Made by a program: the position numbers and the translations under genes. From contig NZ_FOWV01000008.1 in NCBI RefSeq assembly GCF_900115545.1, positions 1 to 64,000 on the forward strand: DNA of 64,000 nucleotides. Reading direction: 5' to 3'. The notes beneath the pieces were generated by a model, which was given only the letters and a program-made list of their open reading frames with translations, searched no databases and was not told the origin of the DNA. Positions 15,486-24,324 of this stretch are shown here, in pieces. Position 1 is the first letter of the stretch. Each line of letters begins with the position of its first letter. This DNA is from Ralstonia sp. NFACC01 (GTDB lineage Bacteria > Pseudomonadota > Gammaproteobacteria > Burkholderiales > Burkholderiaceae).

Positions 15486-18400
15486 TCAACCGAACTTGAT
15501 GGCGGCGAGTTCGCGCGTGCCTTCCGCTTCCTTGCTGGCACGTAGCTGTAGCGCGCTGGTCAGGCCACGGCTGCGGCTGGTGGACACCTGTTCGACGATG
15601 GCAAGCTTTTCCGGCACGCGGGACGTGGGCGCTTCCAGCAGCGCCTGCGCCAGCGCTTCGGAGGCTTGCGCGTCGGCAGAATTCGGGTCGATGCTTCGGT
15701 GCAGGTCCGCCAAGGCCAGGTGGCCCTCGATCTCGCGAGCGACAGACGGCCGAAGCCGATGCCGGTGCAGGTAGCGCTGGTTGGGGCGGGCGTGCTTTTC
15801 GACGGTCTCGCAGTAGGCTTCGAACTCGCGTGCGGCTTTTTCCGGCGTGCCGCCGGGCTTGTGGGCAAGCATGTTGATCCACGCATCGCGCTCGCTGCGC
15901 ACGACAGCCAGGTATTCGCGCACGCTGCGGTATTCGGTGTCGAAGTAGCTGACGCGATCGGCAATCTTGCCGTTCTGGTAAGCCATCTTCACCTTCGTCG
16001 TGTGGCCGCCTTCCGACAGCTTCCAGTTGAACCCCAGCGGCATGCCGCCGGTAAACGACTGTGTGAACTTGCCGCTCTCGCCGGCCTTGGCCGAGGCATT
16101 GTCGTCGGGGGCTGCCGTGTAGAAGGTACGGCCCACCGAGAATGCCAGGCCGGCGCGCGCGGTCACCTTGTGCCCCGTGGCGACGCTGAACTGCTCGACG
16201 CGCATCGTGCCGGTCTTCTCCTGCAGGGTGGCCGTGTTGCTGAGCGTCTTCTCGCCGCGCAGCCGTGCCGACGGGCCGATGCGCACCGGCGTGTGCGGGC
16301 TGCTCACACGTACGTTCATGCCAACGCTCGCGTCCATCGACGCGCGCCAGCGCTTCTTGGTCTGGTCGACCCAGCTGATGGAAATGCCGCCGCTGCCACC
16401 GCTTTCGCCGCAGTGCTGCGCCAGCGTGTTCCACAGCGTATCGGCATCGGGCCGGTGTTCGGGCGCGGCAGACGCCTGCTCGAACAGCAGGTTGGTGGCC
16501 TTGACGATGGCATCCGCCGCGGCTTTGTCGTCGTACTTGATGGGTTCCCAGTCGTCGTGGCCTTCTACGGGGCGCTGCGTGGGCCGTGTGGCACGGATGA
16601 CCACGCCGCGCGGCTCACCTGTCTCCACATCGAAGGGCGTGACCTTGACGGCGAGCAGATTGGCGCGCAAGCGCTTGCCCCACGTTTTGAGGTCGTAGCC
16701 AACAGAGGCACCCACGCCGACCGAGGCGCGCATCGTGCGATCGGTGCCGACGAACACGTCGCGCCCGTGTGCACTGCGCCCGATTTCCACCACGGCCTGG
16801 CGGCCTCTGCCGTAATTGGCGTCCAACTGTACAGACACGGGCACCGGCAGCGCCTTGCCGACGTGCGACAAGCCTGTCGATACGCCGGCCGTGCTGCCGC
16901 CAATCCAGCCGCCGTTGGACAGGCGCACCTTGTTGCCTGATTCCATGGACGTGAGCAGCGTCTCGATGGTCTTGCGGGCGTCTTCGATGGTGGGCGCCTG
17001 CATCTTGAGGTCTTCCGGGTGCTCGAGCTTGTCAGCACGCTCGAGCGCGCTACGGAACGCGGGCGCCTCGGCGGCCTCGCCCGCGTGGGCACTCCAGTAG
17101 CGCAACAGCGTGGCCGATGGCTGCAGCCCCACCAGGTATTCCGGCGGCTCGCCCACGAGGCCGGCATGGTCGATGAGCTGCGCCACGTGGGCCTGCGCGG
17201 CGTTGACCTGCGGCAGGGTTAGCGTGTTCAACCGGTTTTGCGCCCAGGCCCGGCTGTCTGCATCGTCGGTCAGTCCGGTCAGGGCCACGAATTGCGCGAA
17301 TTCCTGGTGGGCCGGTGAGCTGCCCGGCGTGCGGGCGACGGCGGTTGGCTCGGCGTTCTCGCGCTGCATGCGGCTGACAGCTGCGCCGACTTCCGGCTGC
17401 AGCGCACGCAGCTTCTCTGCCGTGAGTGCGTAGTCGCTCAACGGCGCGTTGGCGGCTGTCAGCTCGGCCCAATGCGCGAGGATCGTGCCGCGCCAAAGAT
17501 CGCCCGGGTGCGCGATGGTGTGCAGCGAAGGCGTATTGCCAGCCTGCGCGAGCGTGTCGATCATCGTCCGCAGCGCCGCCGTATAGGTGTCCATTTCCTT
17601 GACGAGCCCAGGCCGCTGTGCGCCGTGCATGCCAAGCGCAGCCGATGACAGCGGCGATTTCTTCTTGCCGATCATCTGCCAGAAATGGCTGCCCGTGGTT
17701 TGCTTTTCCACCCGCGGAATGGTGCGCCCGACAAACTTCGCCAGGCGTGCCTTGGTGTTGGCCAGATCCGAGCCCGGACCGTCTTCACGAAAGCCTTGGT
17801 GCCACGCAAAAAGGACACCGGCCTGTTGCGCGCCGACGGGCTCCCCGCGCAGCTTGAGCGCAGCGGCGTGCATGACGTTGACGGCGAGTGACTCGGCCTG
17901 GGTGCCGCCGCCAGCCGGGTGGGCGTGCAACAGGGCGGTGGGGTCGGCCGCCGTGGTGGCGGCCGTATGCACATGGTCGGCCGCTTGCAAGAAGGCGCGT
18001 GCGGTGTGCGCCTGCTCCGGTGTGGGCGGGGTTTGCATCAGGCCGGTCAGCGCTTCAAAGCCGTGATAGCTGCGCGAGAGCAACTGCGCCGTGCGCCAGG
18101 CCGCGCTTGCCACGCCCGCATCGCTCATGCCTTGCGGCATTGGCGGGACCGTCAGGCTGCGTGAAGAACCACCGGAGCCGCTTGAGCCGTACTGGGCCGA
18201 CAGGCTGGATTGCCGGGAGAGCGAACGCGGGCTTTCCTGATCAACCGTCCCGCTACCGCTGGCTTCGGCACCATGTGCCGACGTTTCGTCCGCACCGAAC
18301 AGATGCGACAAGCCCAGGTCAGACGCGCTGGAGCGGTGCGACGACGTTGCCGATTCGGCCTCGTTGAACAGGCGGCCCATGCCCAACGAAGAGCTGCCCG

Positions 18401-19208
18401 TGGAATGTGTTGAGCCGTCATGGCTCGGTGTCGGTACAGGTGTGGCAAAGGCGGCAGCGTCGAAGTGCACCGCATGCGAAACGTGCTGCAGCACCCGCAG
18501 CGCATCGGCTGCATTGCCGCCGCTGGTGGCCGCCAGCGCGCGTGCCGCCAACATCGGCCCAATGTAGTTGCCTGCTGCGGACGATGTGCCCTGCGCTGGA
18601 GCCGCCAAGACGCCGAGCCGATCGGCCAGCAGCTCACGTTCGCTTGCGCTGCCCGCCGTGCGGAACAACTGCGCAATGCTCTGGCGGAACGCTTCGGCCG
18701 TGGCCGGAACCGTCAGCGCAGCGGTCGATGTTGCCGCTTGGGGCGTCGGCGGCTTTCCGCGTTGGCGCAGGCGCTGCGCACCCTGTTCGGCGCGCTGCAT
18801 CATGGTCGAAGTCTTGCGCTGGGAACGTGCCGCGCGGCGCGTCTCGTGATGTTCCGGAACCTGCGGTGTGGCAGGGTGCGGTGTGCCTTCGGCCGCCTGC
18901 GGTGTTGCCTCGGGCGTGGTCGTCAACGTGCCGCGCGTGGGCGCCTTGTAGTTGTCCACCGTATTGAACGACGCGCCGGAGCGCTTGCGGTCGCTTAGCA
19001 ACGTGGCCAGTTCTGTCTCGTCGCTCTTGGGCAGCTTCTCGCGCACGCGCGATTTCAGGTTGCCGAGCCAGCCACCTTTCTTGCGAGGCTGCGGAGCAGC
19101 GCTGCCCTCAGGCGGGGGCGATGGTGTGCGCGCAGCGAAGTCGTGGAGTGTCTCGTACTCCGACGGCGATGTCGGCACGTTGACGGGCAACAGGCGTGAA
19201 GGTGGCAT
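15486..19208 (-). CDS. Giant putative T3SS effector 2 (1240 aa)
   Basis: 1240 aa from the ATG at 19208. The first 170 residues are Ser/Thr/Pro/basic-rich and probably disordered. A helical centre (about 180-740) is followed by a Gly-rich, strand-like region (about 750-1080, for example ASVGVGASVGYDL and VTARAGLAFSVG) and a helical tail. This strand-helix pattern recalls the first giant protein and is compatible with a beta-barrel module as in AvrE-type effectors; that is inference. No catalytic motif or membrane helix is seen. The stop lies 272 bases upstream of the hrpG start codon on the same strand. It follows its putative chaperone gene by 133 bases under a hrpII box. Confidence 0.72.
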   Translation of the reverse strand: MPPSRLLPVNVPTSPSEYETLHDFAARTPSPPPEGSAAPQPRKKGGWLGNLKSRVREKLPKSDETELATLLSDRKRSGASFNTVDNYKAPTRGTLTTTPEATPQAAEGTPHPATPQVPEHHETRRAARSQRKTSTMMQRAEQGAQRLRQRGKPPTPQAATSTAALTVPATAEAFRQSIAQLFRTAGSASERELLADRLGVLAAPAQGTSSAAGNYIGPMLAARALAATSGGNAADALRVLQHVSHAVHFDAAAFATPVPTPSHDGSTHSTGSSSLGMGRLFNEAESATSSHRSSASDLGLSHLFGADETSAHGAEASGSGTVDQESPRSLSRQSSLSAQYGSSGSGGSSRSLTVPPMPQGMSDAGVASAAWRTAQLLSRSYHGFEALTGLMQTPPTPEQAHTARAFLQAADHVHTAATTAADPTALLHAHPAGGGTQAESLAVNVMHAAALKLRGEPVGAQQAGVLFAWHQGFREDGPGSDLANTKARLAKFVGRTIPRVEKQTTGSHFWQMIGKKKSPLSSAALGMHGAQRPGLVKEMDTYTAALRTMIDTLAQAGNTPSLHTIAHPGDLWRGTILAHWAELTAANAPLSDYALTAEKLRALQPEVGAAVSRMQRENAEPTAVARTPGSSPAHQEFAQFVALTGLTDDADSRAWAQNRLNTLTLPQVNAAQAHVAQLIDHAGLVGEPPEYLVGLQPSATLLRYWSAHAGEAAEAPAFRSALERADKLEHPEDLKMQAPTIEDARKTIETLLTSMESGNKVRLSNGGWIGGSTAGVSTGLSHVGKALPVPVSVQLDANYGRGRQAVVEIGRSAHGRDVFVGTDRTMRASVGVGASVGYDLKTWGKRLRANLLAVKVTPFDVETGEPRGVVIRATRPTQRPVEGHDDWEPIKYDDKAAADAIVKATNLLFEQASAAPEHRPDADTLWNTLAQHCGESGGSGGISISWVDQTKKRWRASMDASVGMNVRVSSPHTPVRIGPSARLRGEKTLSNTATLQEKTGTMRVEQFSVATGHKVTARAGLAFSVGRTFYTAAPDDNASAKAGESGKFTQSFTGGMPLGFNWKLSEGGHTTKVKMAYQNGKIADRVSYFDTEYRSVREYLAVVRSERDAWINMLAHKPGGTPEKAAREFEAYCETVEKHARPNQRYLHRHRLRPSVAREIEGHLALADLHRSIDPNSADAQASEALAQALLEAPTSRVPEKLAIVEQVSTSRSRGLTSALQLRASKEAEGTRELAAIKFG

Positions 19209-19341
19209 GGCTCGGAATGCTCAGGCACTGGCGTGGTCAATCGGCATACCACTTTGATGCGGCCGAATGACAAACACGTGTGCAATGCGAACGGGGTGTG
19301 ACGGTGGCGAAGTTGCATGCCACCGGCCCACGCGCAATCCG

Positions 19342-19740
19342 TCAGTGCACCGACCACTTTGAGACCGATATGGCAGATGCTGCAAGCCCGCTCATTGCGT
19401 CAACCAGCAGAGCGCCCGTCGGGTCTTCGTGAAGCGTGTAAGGAAAGCGATAGACCAGCGTACCGGTGTGCGCCTGCTGCGCCACCACGCCCCGCGACGA
19501 AGCAGGCAGGCCGAGGCAGAGCCCGAGGATCACGTGCAGTGCTTCGTCAACGTTGATCTCGAGCGGCTTGCCGAGGTCGATACAAACCGTGACCGACTCA
19601 GGGTCGGCGTCTGCATCACACGTGAACCAGAGCTGATATGTGCCGATGTGGATGGGGTGCGCAGCGAACGGGAAGAACTCATCGGCGCGCAGAAGCGGGA
19701 CGTCTAGGGGCGGAAGATACGGTGTGCGTGAGGCAGACAT
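19342..19740 (-). CDS. Type III effector chaperone 2 (CesT/DspF-like)
   Basis: 132 aa from the ATG at 19740. A TTG at 19785 with an AAGGTG ribosome site would add 15 residues, so the start is not certain. It shares strand-helix blocks and order with chaperone 1 at 11570 (IGTYQLWF, HVILGLCLGLPASSRGVV, TGTLVYRFPYTLHEDP), showing that they are paralogues. Class I T3SS chaperones form dimers that keep one effector secretion-ready in the cytoplasm. The gene lies between a hrpII box and the 1240-aa gene, its likely client. Confidence 0.75.
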   Translation of the reverse strand: MSASRTPYLPPLDVPLLRADEFFPFAAHPIHIGTYQLWFTCDADADPESVTVCIDLGKPLEINVDEALHVILGLCLGLPASSRGVVAQQAHTGTLVYRFPYTLHEDPTGALLVDAMSGLAASAISVSKWSVH

Positions 19741-19849
19741 GAACGTGGATTGGCGATGCCCAGGCAGCCGACGCGTCAGCTTCAACGAGCACCTTCGCAG
19801 GTAATGCCGCGAGCGTACGGCGTTATATGACAGCGGACGTTCGCGTTCA

Positions 19850-19873
19850 CGAAATCATCACGGACGCTGCGAA
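19850..19873 (-). promoter_or_regulatory. hrpII box for chaperone 2 and giant effector 2
   Basis: CGAA at 19850-19853 and 19870-19873 are separated by 16 bases. The minus-strand TACGCT at 19812-19817 matches YANNNT, 32 bases downstream. Confidence 0.83.
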
Positions 19874-19917
19874 GCCGCTCGGGTGGAAGCGTTGTCGTTC
19901 GCCTCACGCATTGCGCG

Positions 19918-20373
19918 TTACGCACGAATCCACACGTAAGTACCGTTCGAGAGGTTCTCGAACATGTCGTCGGTCGTCTGCAGGATGTTGTCGCGCCAGT
20001 ATCGGCCGTGCTCGGCATAGTGGCCCAGCAGTTCGGCCAGCTGTTCACCGTCGATGTCGGGGTCGTACGCCACGCGCACGATCAAGATGATGCCGCCCGT
20101 ATCGCCATCCAGCCCGAGCTGGGCATGGTCTTGCGCATAGATGGTGACGTTGGCTTCGAGCATGAGGCGGAACACGCGCAGCGTGCGGCCGCCTGTGACG
20201 ATGCCGTAGTCGAAGTTCAGGTAGAACGCATCGAGGTCCTCCTCGACCGCATCGATGATGACTTCGAAGCCCTCCACCGTGAGCCTGCCGGCGGCGATGA
20301 TGGCATCGGCATCCGGAATCTGCAGATGCATGCACATGTCGCGGATGAGGCTGTCGCGCCGTTCGATGCTCAT
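19918..20373 (-). CDS. hpaB: HpaB-like general T3SS chaperone
   Basis: 151 aa, acidic, with a CesT-type alternation of strands and helices (VTIYAQDHAQLGLDG, GGIILIVRVAYDP) and a C-terminal helix (DGEQLAELLGHYAEHGRYWR). In Hrp2 systems HpaB binds many effectors and controls their export at the ATPase. The length fits HpaB (about 150-160 aa), and so does the position beside the pilin genes and hrcD at the end of the minus-strand operon. It starts 3 bases after the stop of the upstream pilin-like gene. A dedicated chaperone for a single substrate is the alternative. Confidence 0.65.
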   Translation of the reverse strand: MSIERRDSLIRDMCMHLQIPDADAIIAAGRLTVEGFEVIIDAVEEDLDAFYLNFDYGIVTGGRTLRVFRLMLEANVTIYAQDHAQLGLDGDTGGIILIVRVAYDPDIDGEQLAELLGHYAEHGRYWRDNILQTTDDMFENLSNGTYVWIRA

Positions 20374-20376
20374 GCT

Positions 20377-20619
20377 TTACACCAGCAGGTCTTTGGCCGC
20401 TTTCGGGCCGGCTTCCATCAGCTTGGCGAATGCTTGCGTGCGGTTCAGTACATCTTCCAGATGGGCTGCGTTCAGCATGTCTTGCGTGCCGGCGGATACC
20501 ACGGCTTGCAACGTGCCGGATGCGCGCGCACCTGTATGGGCGTGTACAGGGCGCGATGCGGATTGGTCCGGCGCAGGGGTTGCAGGCGCTGCGGAAACGT
20601 TGCGGTGGATCGGTGTCAT
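20377..20619 (-). CDS. Second pilin-like small T3SS protein
   Basis: 80 aa from the ATG at 20619; no strong ribosome site. The first 40 residues are Pro/Ala/His-rich. The last 35 (QDMLNAAHLEDVLNRTQAF, then AKLMEAGPKAAKDL) are nearly identical in pattern to the C-terminus of the pilin gene product at 20790, so the two are paralogues. The longer disordered N-terminus could mark a minor or tip subunit, or a regulator that mimics the pilin. It lies between the pilin gene (with an intervening terminator-like hairpin) and hpaB. Confidence 0.72.
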   Translation of the reverse strand: MTPIHRNVSAAPATPAPDQSASRPVHAHTGARASGTLQAVVSAGTQDMLNAAHLEDVLNRTQAFAKLMEAGPKAAKDLLV

Positions 20620-20715
20620 GTCGGGATCGCGGTAGCAGGTCGGATTCAGTGAATCGGGCGGCGGCGCGATGGGCCGAGTACAGAGAACAGCAGAAGCGCG
20701 CGGTGCGGTGTGTTG

Positions 20716-20750
20716 AAAAACCGCTCGGGAACGGCGCGGCCCCGTTCCCG
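20716..20750 (-). terminator. Hairpin between the two pilin-like genes
   Basis: The 9-bp stem CGGGAACGG/CCGTTCCCG (20726-20750) is followed on the minus strand, after a 5-base spacer, by TTTTT. A partial terminator here would make the pilin transcript more abundant than the downstream genes. Confidence 0.65.
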
Positions 20751-20789
20751 AACGTTGGCGGCACAAGGTGTGCCGTCCAGAACCGACCA

Positions 20790-20990
20790 TTACGAGATCA
20801 GGTCCTTGGCGGCCTTCGGGCCCGCTTCCATCAGCTTGGCGAACATGTTGGTGCGGTTCAGTTCGTTTTGCAGCTTGGCTGCGTTCAGCATGTCTTGCTC
20901 GCCTTCCTTGGTGATGGCTTCGTTTTGAGCGTTGAACGACACGTCGCTAGCGGCATCGCGCACGCCTGCGGTAACGGTTTGAACGGTCAT
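20790..20990 (-). CDS. hrpY: Hrp pilin (HrpY-like needle/pilus subunit)
   Basis: 66 aa from the ATG at 20990, with a strong AAGGAG ribosome site. A short polar N-terminus (MTVQTVTAGVRDAASDVSFN) is followed by a long helix (EQDMLNAAKLQNELNRTNMF, then AKLMEAGPKAAKDL). Small size, no signal peptide, no Cys and a helical C-terminus fit Hrp pilins. These are exported by the apparatus and polymerise into the conduit through which effectors travel. It has its own hrpII box (21153-21176) and a hairpin downstream, as expected for a highly expressed structural subunit. Confidence 0.75.
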   Translation of the reverse strand: MTVQTVTAGVRDAASDVSFNAQNEAITKEGEQDMLNAAKLQNELNRTNMFAKLMEAGPKAAKDLIS

Positions 20991-21152
20991 GGCAAACTCC
21001 TTTTCAGTGGATGAGTGGTCTCGGGTGAGAGCCGGGTTTTTCAACAACACCCCGGTATGGGATGTCGCTGATTCGGTTTAGCGAACGTGCTGCTGTTGTG
21101 TTCGCCGTGAAGTCATCATCGTGGATTTCGCTGCGCTGGACTGGCGAAGAGG

Positions 21153-21176
21153 CGAAATGTGATGTCGTCTCGCGAA
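21153..21176 (-). promoter_or_regulatory. hrpII box for the pilin gene
   Basis: CGAA at 21153-21156 and 21173-21176 are separated by 16 bases; the minus-strand CACGAT at 21118-21123 fits YANNNT. The box overlaps the stretch just below the stop of the small gene at 21199, giving the pilin a promoter inside the larger operon. Confidence 0.83.
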
Positions 21177-21198
21177 GCCCGTCTGCGCGGTGCGCGTG

Positions 21199-21444
21199 TT
21201 ATGCCGGGATCAACCCCGAGCACACTTGTGCCGCGCTGGAAAAACCATGCGACAGCACGCGAAGCTGCTCGCGGTTGTTGACGTCCGTCGCACGAATGGC
21301 GCGCTGTTCCATATCCATGGCGGTGTGTTTGAGCGCGTCGATGGCCTTGTTCAGCGGGCCGAAATCCTTTGGTCCTTCCTGCTTGGCAAAAGCCTGAATG
21401 CCGTCAAACGTTTCGATGATGTCGAGCGTGAAGTGGTCAAACAT
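21199..21444 (-). CDS. Small HrpD6/HrpX-like T3SS protein
   Basis: 81 aa, no signal peptide, mainly helical (FDGIQAFAKQEGPKDF, then LNKAIDALKHTAMDMEQRAI). A GGAGA ribosome site precedes the ATG. In Xanthomonas a small gene (hrpD6) follows hrcD, and R. solanacearum has a comparable small hrp gene between hrcD and the pilin gene. Size and position match, and it lies 43 bases after hrcD. Its biochemical role is not established; some HrpD6 proteins influence T3SS regulation. Confidence 0.7.
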   Translation of the reverse strand: MFDHFTLDIIETFDGIQAFAKQEGPKDFGPLNKAIDALKHTAMDMEQRAIRATDVNNREQLRVLSHGFSSAAQVCSGLIPA

Positions 21445-21487
21445 GGGTGTCTCCAGAAGAGGGGAATGGCAAGAACGTACAGGCGCC

Positions 21488-22462
21488 TTAACGCCGCGCA
21501 GCGAGAAAATCTTTGGTGCCGTCGGAGCTTTCGATGTAGCTCAGTTCATCCACCGAAAGTGCGGACGTGGCATCGGCTTTGGGGTCACGCACGCGTGCCT
21601 GCGTGATATCCAGGGCGATGTCCTTGATGTTGCCGCCCAGGTCGCTGCGCACATGGTCCGCCGTTGCACGAACCCGTTCCGGGTGCATGGCTGGCCCTGT
21701 GATGGAGAACCGGTTGCTGCCCAGATAGCTGATGCGCAGCCCCGGTTCCTGCAGCGATTCACGCAGGTTTTCAATGACCTCCTGCGCGATTGAAAGATCG
21801 GTGTGGACGGACGCTGACACCGCGCGCAGATCGCGCAGTGTGGCGAGCTCTTCGGCGGCTGAAGTCACGATGCCGTGCACGACGATCTCGTTATCGTGCT
21901 GCTCGATCTGCAAGCCGTCGATACGGTGCAGCGCTAGGCATGTGCGCACACGTTCCAGCAGCGGTATCGGTGCCGTGGCTGCGGAATGCGCGGCGGAGGA
22001 TGTTTCGCGCGTCGATGCCAGCAGAAGTGCGCACGGTGTCAGCAGCGCGACTGCCGTCACGCCCATCCAGCCTTTGCGTGCACGGGGCCGGGCGGGCGTA
22101 GGTGTGTCGGAAGCAGGAGCTTGCGCGGCGGCAACGCTGTGAGTGCCAGCCTCTGCGGCTGCGGGCGATAGCACGCGCTCCAGCAATGCAAGGTCGGATG
22201 GCCATGCCTCACCGGCCGGTCCGACGCACAGAATGATCTCGCCAAAGCGGCGGGGGGTCAGGTCGGCCCAGGTGCTGCCGCCATCGTCGGATTCGATCAG
22301 GACGCCGTGTTCTGTATCGACAAGCAGCGCGAGCGGATCGCCCGCCCAATCAGAGATGCGGATGCTGGCTTGTGCGTCGGGGCCTACCGTCCAGCGGCCC
22401 GGAGTCAGGTCGAGGCATGCGCCGGCATGCGCGCCTGCCAACACGCGAATGTGCTTGTTCAT
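21488..22462 (-). CDS. hrcD: SctD inner-membrane ring protein (HrcD/HrpD5 family)
   Basis: 324 aa. It has an FHA-like cytoplasmic domain at 1-95 (RVLAGAHAGACLDLTPGRW, then VGPDAQASIRISDW), a linker, one membrane helix at about 133-150 (GVTAVALLTPCALLLAS), and periplasmic ring-building repeats at about 165-305. SctD forms the outer ring of the inner-membrane base together with HrcJ. Its ATG overlaps the end of the hpaA-like gene. Length and topology agree with the family, although the primary sequence is only weakly conserved, as usual for SctD. Confidence 0.85.
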   Translation of the reverse strand: MNKHIRVLAGAHAGACLDLTPGRWTVGPDAQASIRISDWAGDPLALLVDTEHGVLIESDDGGSTWADLTPRRFGEIILCVGPAGEAWPSDLALLERVLSPAAAEAGTHSVAAAQAPASDTPTPARPRARKGWMGVTAVALLTPCALLLASTRETSSAAHSAATAPIPLLERVRTCLALHRIDGLQIEQHDNEIVVHGIVTSAAEELATLRDLRAVSASVHTDLSIAQEVIENLRESLQEPGLRISYLGSNRFSITGPAMHPERVRATADHVRSDLGGNIKDIALDITQARVRDPKADATSALSVDELSYIESSDGTKDFLAARR

Positions 22463-23394
22463 GGTGATTGCGGGGAAGGATCAGGAAGCGGAGGCAGGGC
22501 CAGACCCAGCCCCGCCCGGTAAGACCAGATTTCAGTTGTCCAGCGGCGCGCGACGGCGCTGCTGCGTGCGATGCTTTCGCCGCGCCCGCGGCCAATGCGC
22601 GGCCGCGATGGACTCAGCAGCAAGAGCGGAAACAGCAGGTTGAATGTCTTTTCGCGGTCGGTCAGTGCGCTGGCGGCTGCGTGTTGTGGCGTGGTGGTTG
22701 CCAGCAGCCGGTCTTTCACGGCGGCCAGCGTGCCTGGCATGCCTTCAATAGGCGCTTGTTTCAGATAGCTGCGCAGGATGTCGAACGCCATGCGCAGCGG
22801 CATCGGGTGGCCCGTATGCATGGCGTGCCGTACGGCAAGCAACTCCTGTTCAAGCCGCTGGTAGCTGGACGACTCCAGCTCGGACAGCGGCGTGTCGGCC
22901 GGTAACGCGCCGGTCGCGGCGGCCCCGGCTTTCTGCGGGGAGGCGGAATCGGTCTCGGCGGCTTGTTCCTGCAAGTACTGCAGCAACAGGGCACGGCGGC
23001 CCTGGGCGCTGCGGTGGTCTCGCGACTGTTCGTCATCGCCGTCGCGCTGGTCCTGCCGGGATGACAGCCCAATCACCATGGGCTCGACCTTGCGCGCATG
23101 CTCCTCCAGCATCAGGAGCAATTCTTCGAACGTGCTGTCGGTGATCGGCTCTTCGGGCGAGCCCGCACCGCTGCGCTTGCCCGTGCGGGGCCGGCGCACG
23201 CGTTTTGCGACCTGCGCGATGTGCTTGTGATGGTGCAGTTGCTCTTCGACCAACTGCTCGGCCGCATGGTGGTGTCCATGCACGCCATGCCGATGGTGCT
23301 TGCGATGGTGCGGAGCAGCCGTGTTCGGCGGTTGTGCCGGTGCCGGATCGGGCAGAGAGAAAACGTTGGGCGTCGAAGCGGAGATACGTGTCAT
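22459..23394 (-). CDS. HpaA/HrpV-like T3SS control protein
   Basis: 311 aa from the ATG at 23394. The N-terminus contains a His-rich segment (HHRKHHRHGVHGHHH) and a basic cluster (KRVRRPRTGKR), similar in character to the nuclear-localisation-type motifs of Xanthomonas HpaA. The central and C-terminal parts are helical (FEELLLMLEEHARKVE, RMAFDILRSYLKQAP). The position directly after hrcS and before hrcD is that of hpaA in Xanthomonas. HpaA is a secreted control protein that binds HpaB and keeps it inactive during pilus assembly. The assignment rests mostly on order and composition. Confidence 0.65.
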   Translation of the reverse strand: MTRISASTPNVFSLPDPAPAQPPNTAAPHHRKHHRHGVHGHHHAAEQLVEEQLHHHKHIAQVAKRVRRPRTGKRSGAGSPEEPITDSTFEELLLMLEEHARKVEPMVIGLSSRQDQRDGDDEQSRDHRSAQGRRALLLQYLQEQAAETDSASPQKAGAAATGALPADTPLSELESSSYQRLEQELLAVRHAMHTGHPMPLRMAFDILRSYLKQAPIEGMPGTLAAVKDRLLATTTPQHAAASALTDREKTFNLLFPLLLLSPSRPRIGRGRGESIARSSAVARRWTTEIWSYRAGLGLALPPLPDPSPQSP

Positions 23395-23402
23395 GACATC
23401 CC

Positions 23403-23663
23403 CTATTGGAAGAGCGATTGCAGGATCGTGTTGCCGAACTGCAGGATCGACGCCGCTCCCCAGGGCGCAGCCACCACAATCACCACCGATACGATGATGA
23501 GCTTCAGACCGTGCGAGATGCTGCTGTCCTGCAGCGAGGTCACGGCCTGCACGAACGAAATCAGCAGCCCGGCAATGGCGGACACCGCCACGGCGGGCAA
23601 AGACACCAGCAGGCACAGCATGAGCGCCGTGCTGGTCAGACGCGTGATGTTGTCGTAGTCCAT
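23403..23663 (-). CDS. hrcS: SctS export gate protein
   Basis: 86 aa, two hydrophobic helices (ALMLCLLVSLPAVAVSAIAG and LIIVSVVIVVAAPWGAASI) with the connecting FVQAVTSLQDSSISHGLK loop, which is diagnostic of the SctS/FliQ family. With HrcR and HrcT it builds the helical export gate in the inner membrane. It lies 10 bases after hrcR in the operon. Confidence 0.95.
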   Translation of the reverse strand: MDYDNITRLTSTALMLCLLVSLPAVAVSAIAGLLISFVQAVTSLQDSSISHGLKLIIVSVVIVVAAPWGAASILQFGNTILQSLFQ

Positions 23664-23673
23664 GGCGGCCCCA

Positions 23674-24324
23674 TTAACGATACGTGTTGACCAGGCCGTG
23701 AATCAGCACAGACCAGCCGTCCATCACCACGAAGAGCAGCAGCTTGAACGGAATGGCGACGTTGCTGGGCGTCACCTGCGAGAGCCCCAGCGCCATCAGC
23801 AGGTTGGCGATCACGAGGTCGATCACGATGAAGACCAGATACAGCAGGAAGCCGATGCGAAACGCCGCCGTCAGCTCCGTCAGCGTGAAGGCGGGCGCGA
23901 GGATGATGAGGTCGTCTTCCTTGAGCTGCGCGGCTTTGGCGGGGGGCCACAGCTGCTGCGCAGAGCGCATGAAGAACGCTTTCTCGCGTGCGTTGGTGTG
24001 CTTGTCCAGGAACTGCCGGAACGGCTCGCGCGCTGCGTCGAGCAGCGGCATGACCTGGCTGACGTTCGCGCTGGAATCATTGAGCTGCATGTGGGCGCGC
24101 TGCATCGCCTCCATGCCGACCGGGGCCATCACGAAGCACGACACGATCATCGCAATGCCGTTGAGCACCATGCTGGGCGGCACCTGTTGCACGCCCAGCG
24201 CGTTGCGCAGCAGGCCGAGCACGACCACGATCTTGGTGTACGACGTGACCACCATGGCGGCAAACGGCAACAGTGCAATGGCAACCGCCGCAATGATGAG
24301 CGAGGCGAATTCAATGTTCTGCAT
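23674..24324 (-). CDS. hrcR: SctR export gate protein
   Basis: 216 aa. The SctR/FliP signature is clear: VTSYTKIVVVLGLLRNALG near residue 28, PPSMVLNGIAMIVSCFVMAP near 50, and a C-terminal LVFIVIDLVIANLLMALGLS membrane segment. Five copies in the export gate form most of the pore. The start overlaps the end of hrcQ by 14 bases, indicating coupling. Full length for the family. Confidence 0.96.
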   Translation of the reverse strand: MQNIEFASLIIAAVAIALLPFAAMVVTSYTKIVVVLGLLRNALGVQQVPPSMVLNGIAMIVSCFVMAPVGMEAMQRAHMQLNDSSANVSQVMPLLDAAREPFRQFLDKHTNAREKAFFMRSAQQLWPPAKAAQLKEDDLIILAPAFTLTELTAAFRIGFLLYLVFIVIDLVIANLLMALGLSQVTPSNVAIPFKLLLFVVMDGWSVLIHGLVNTYR

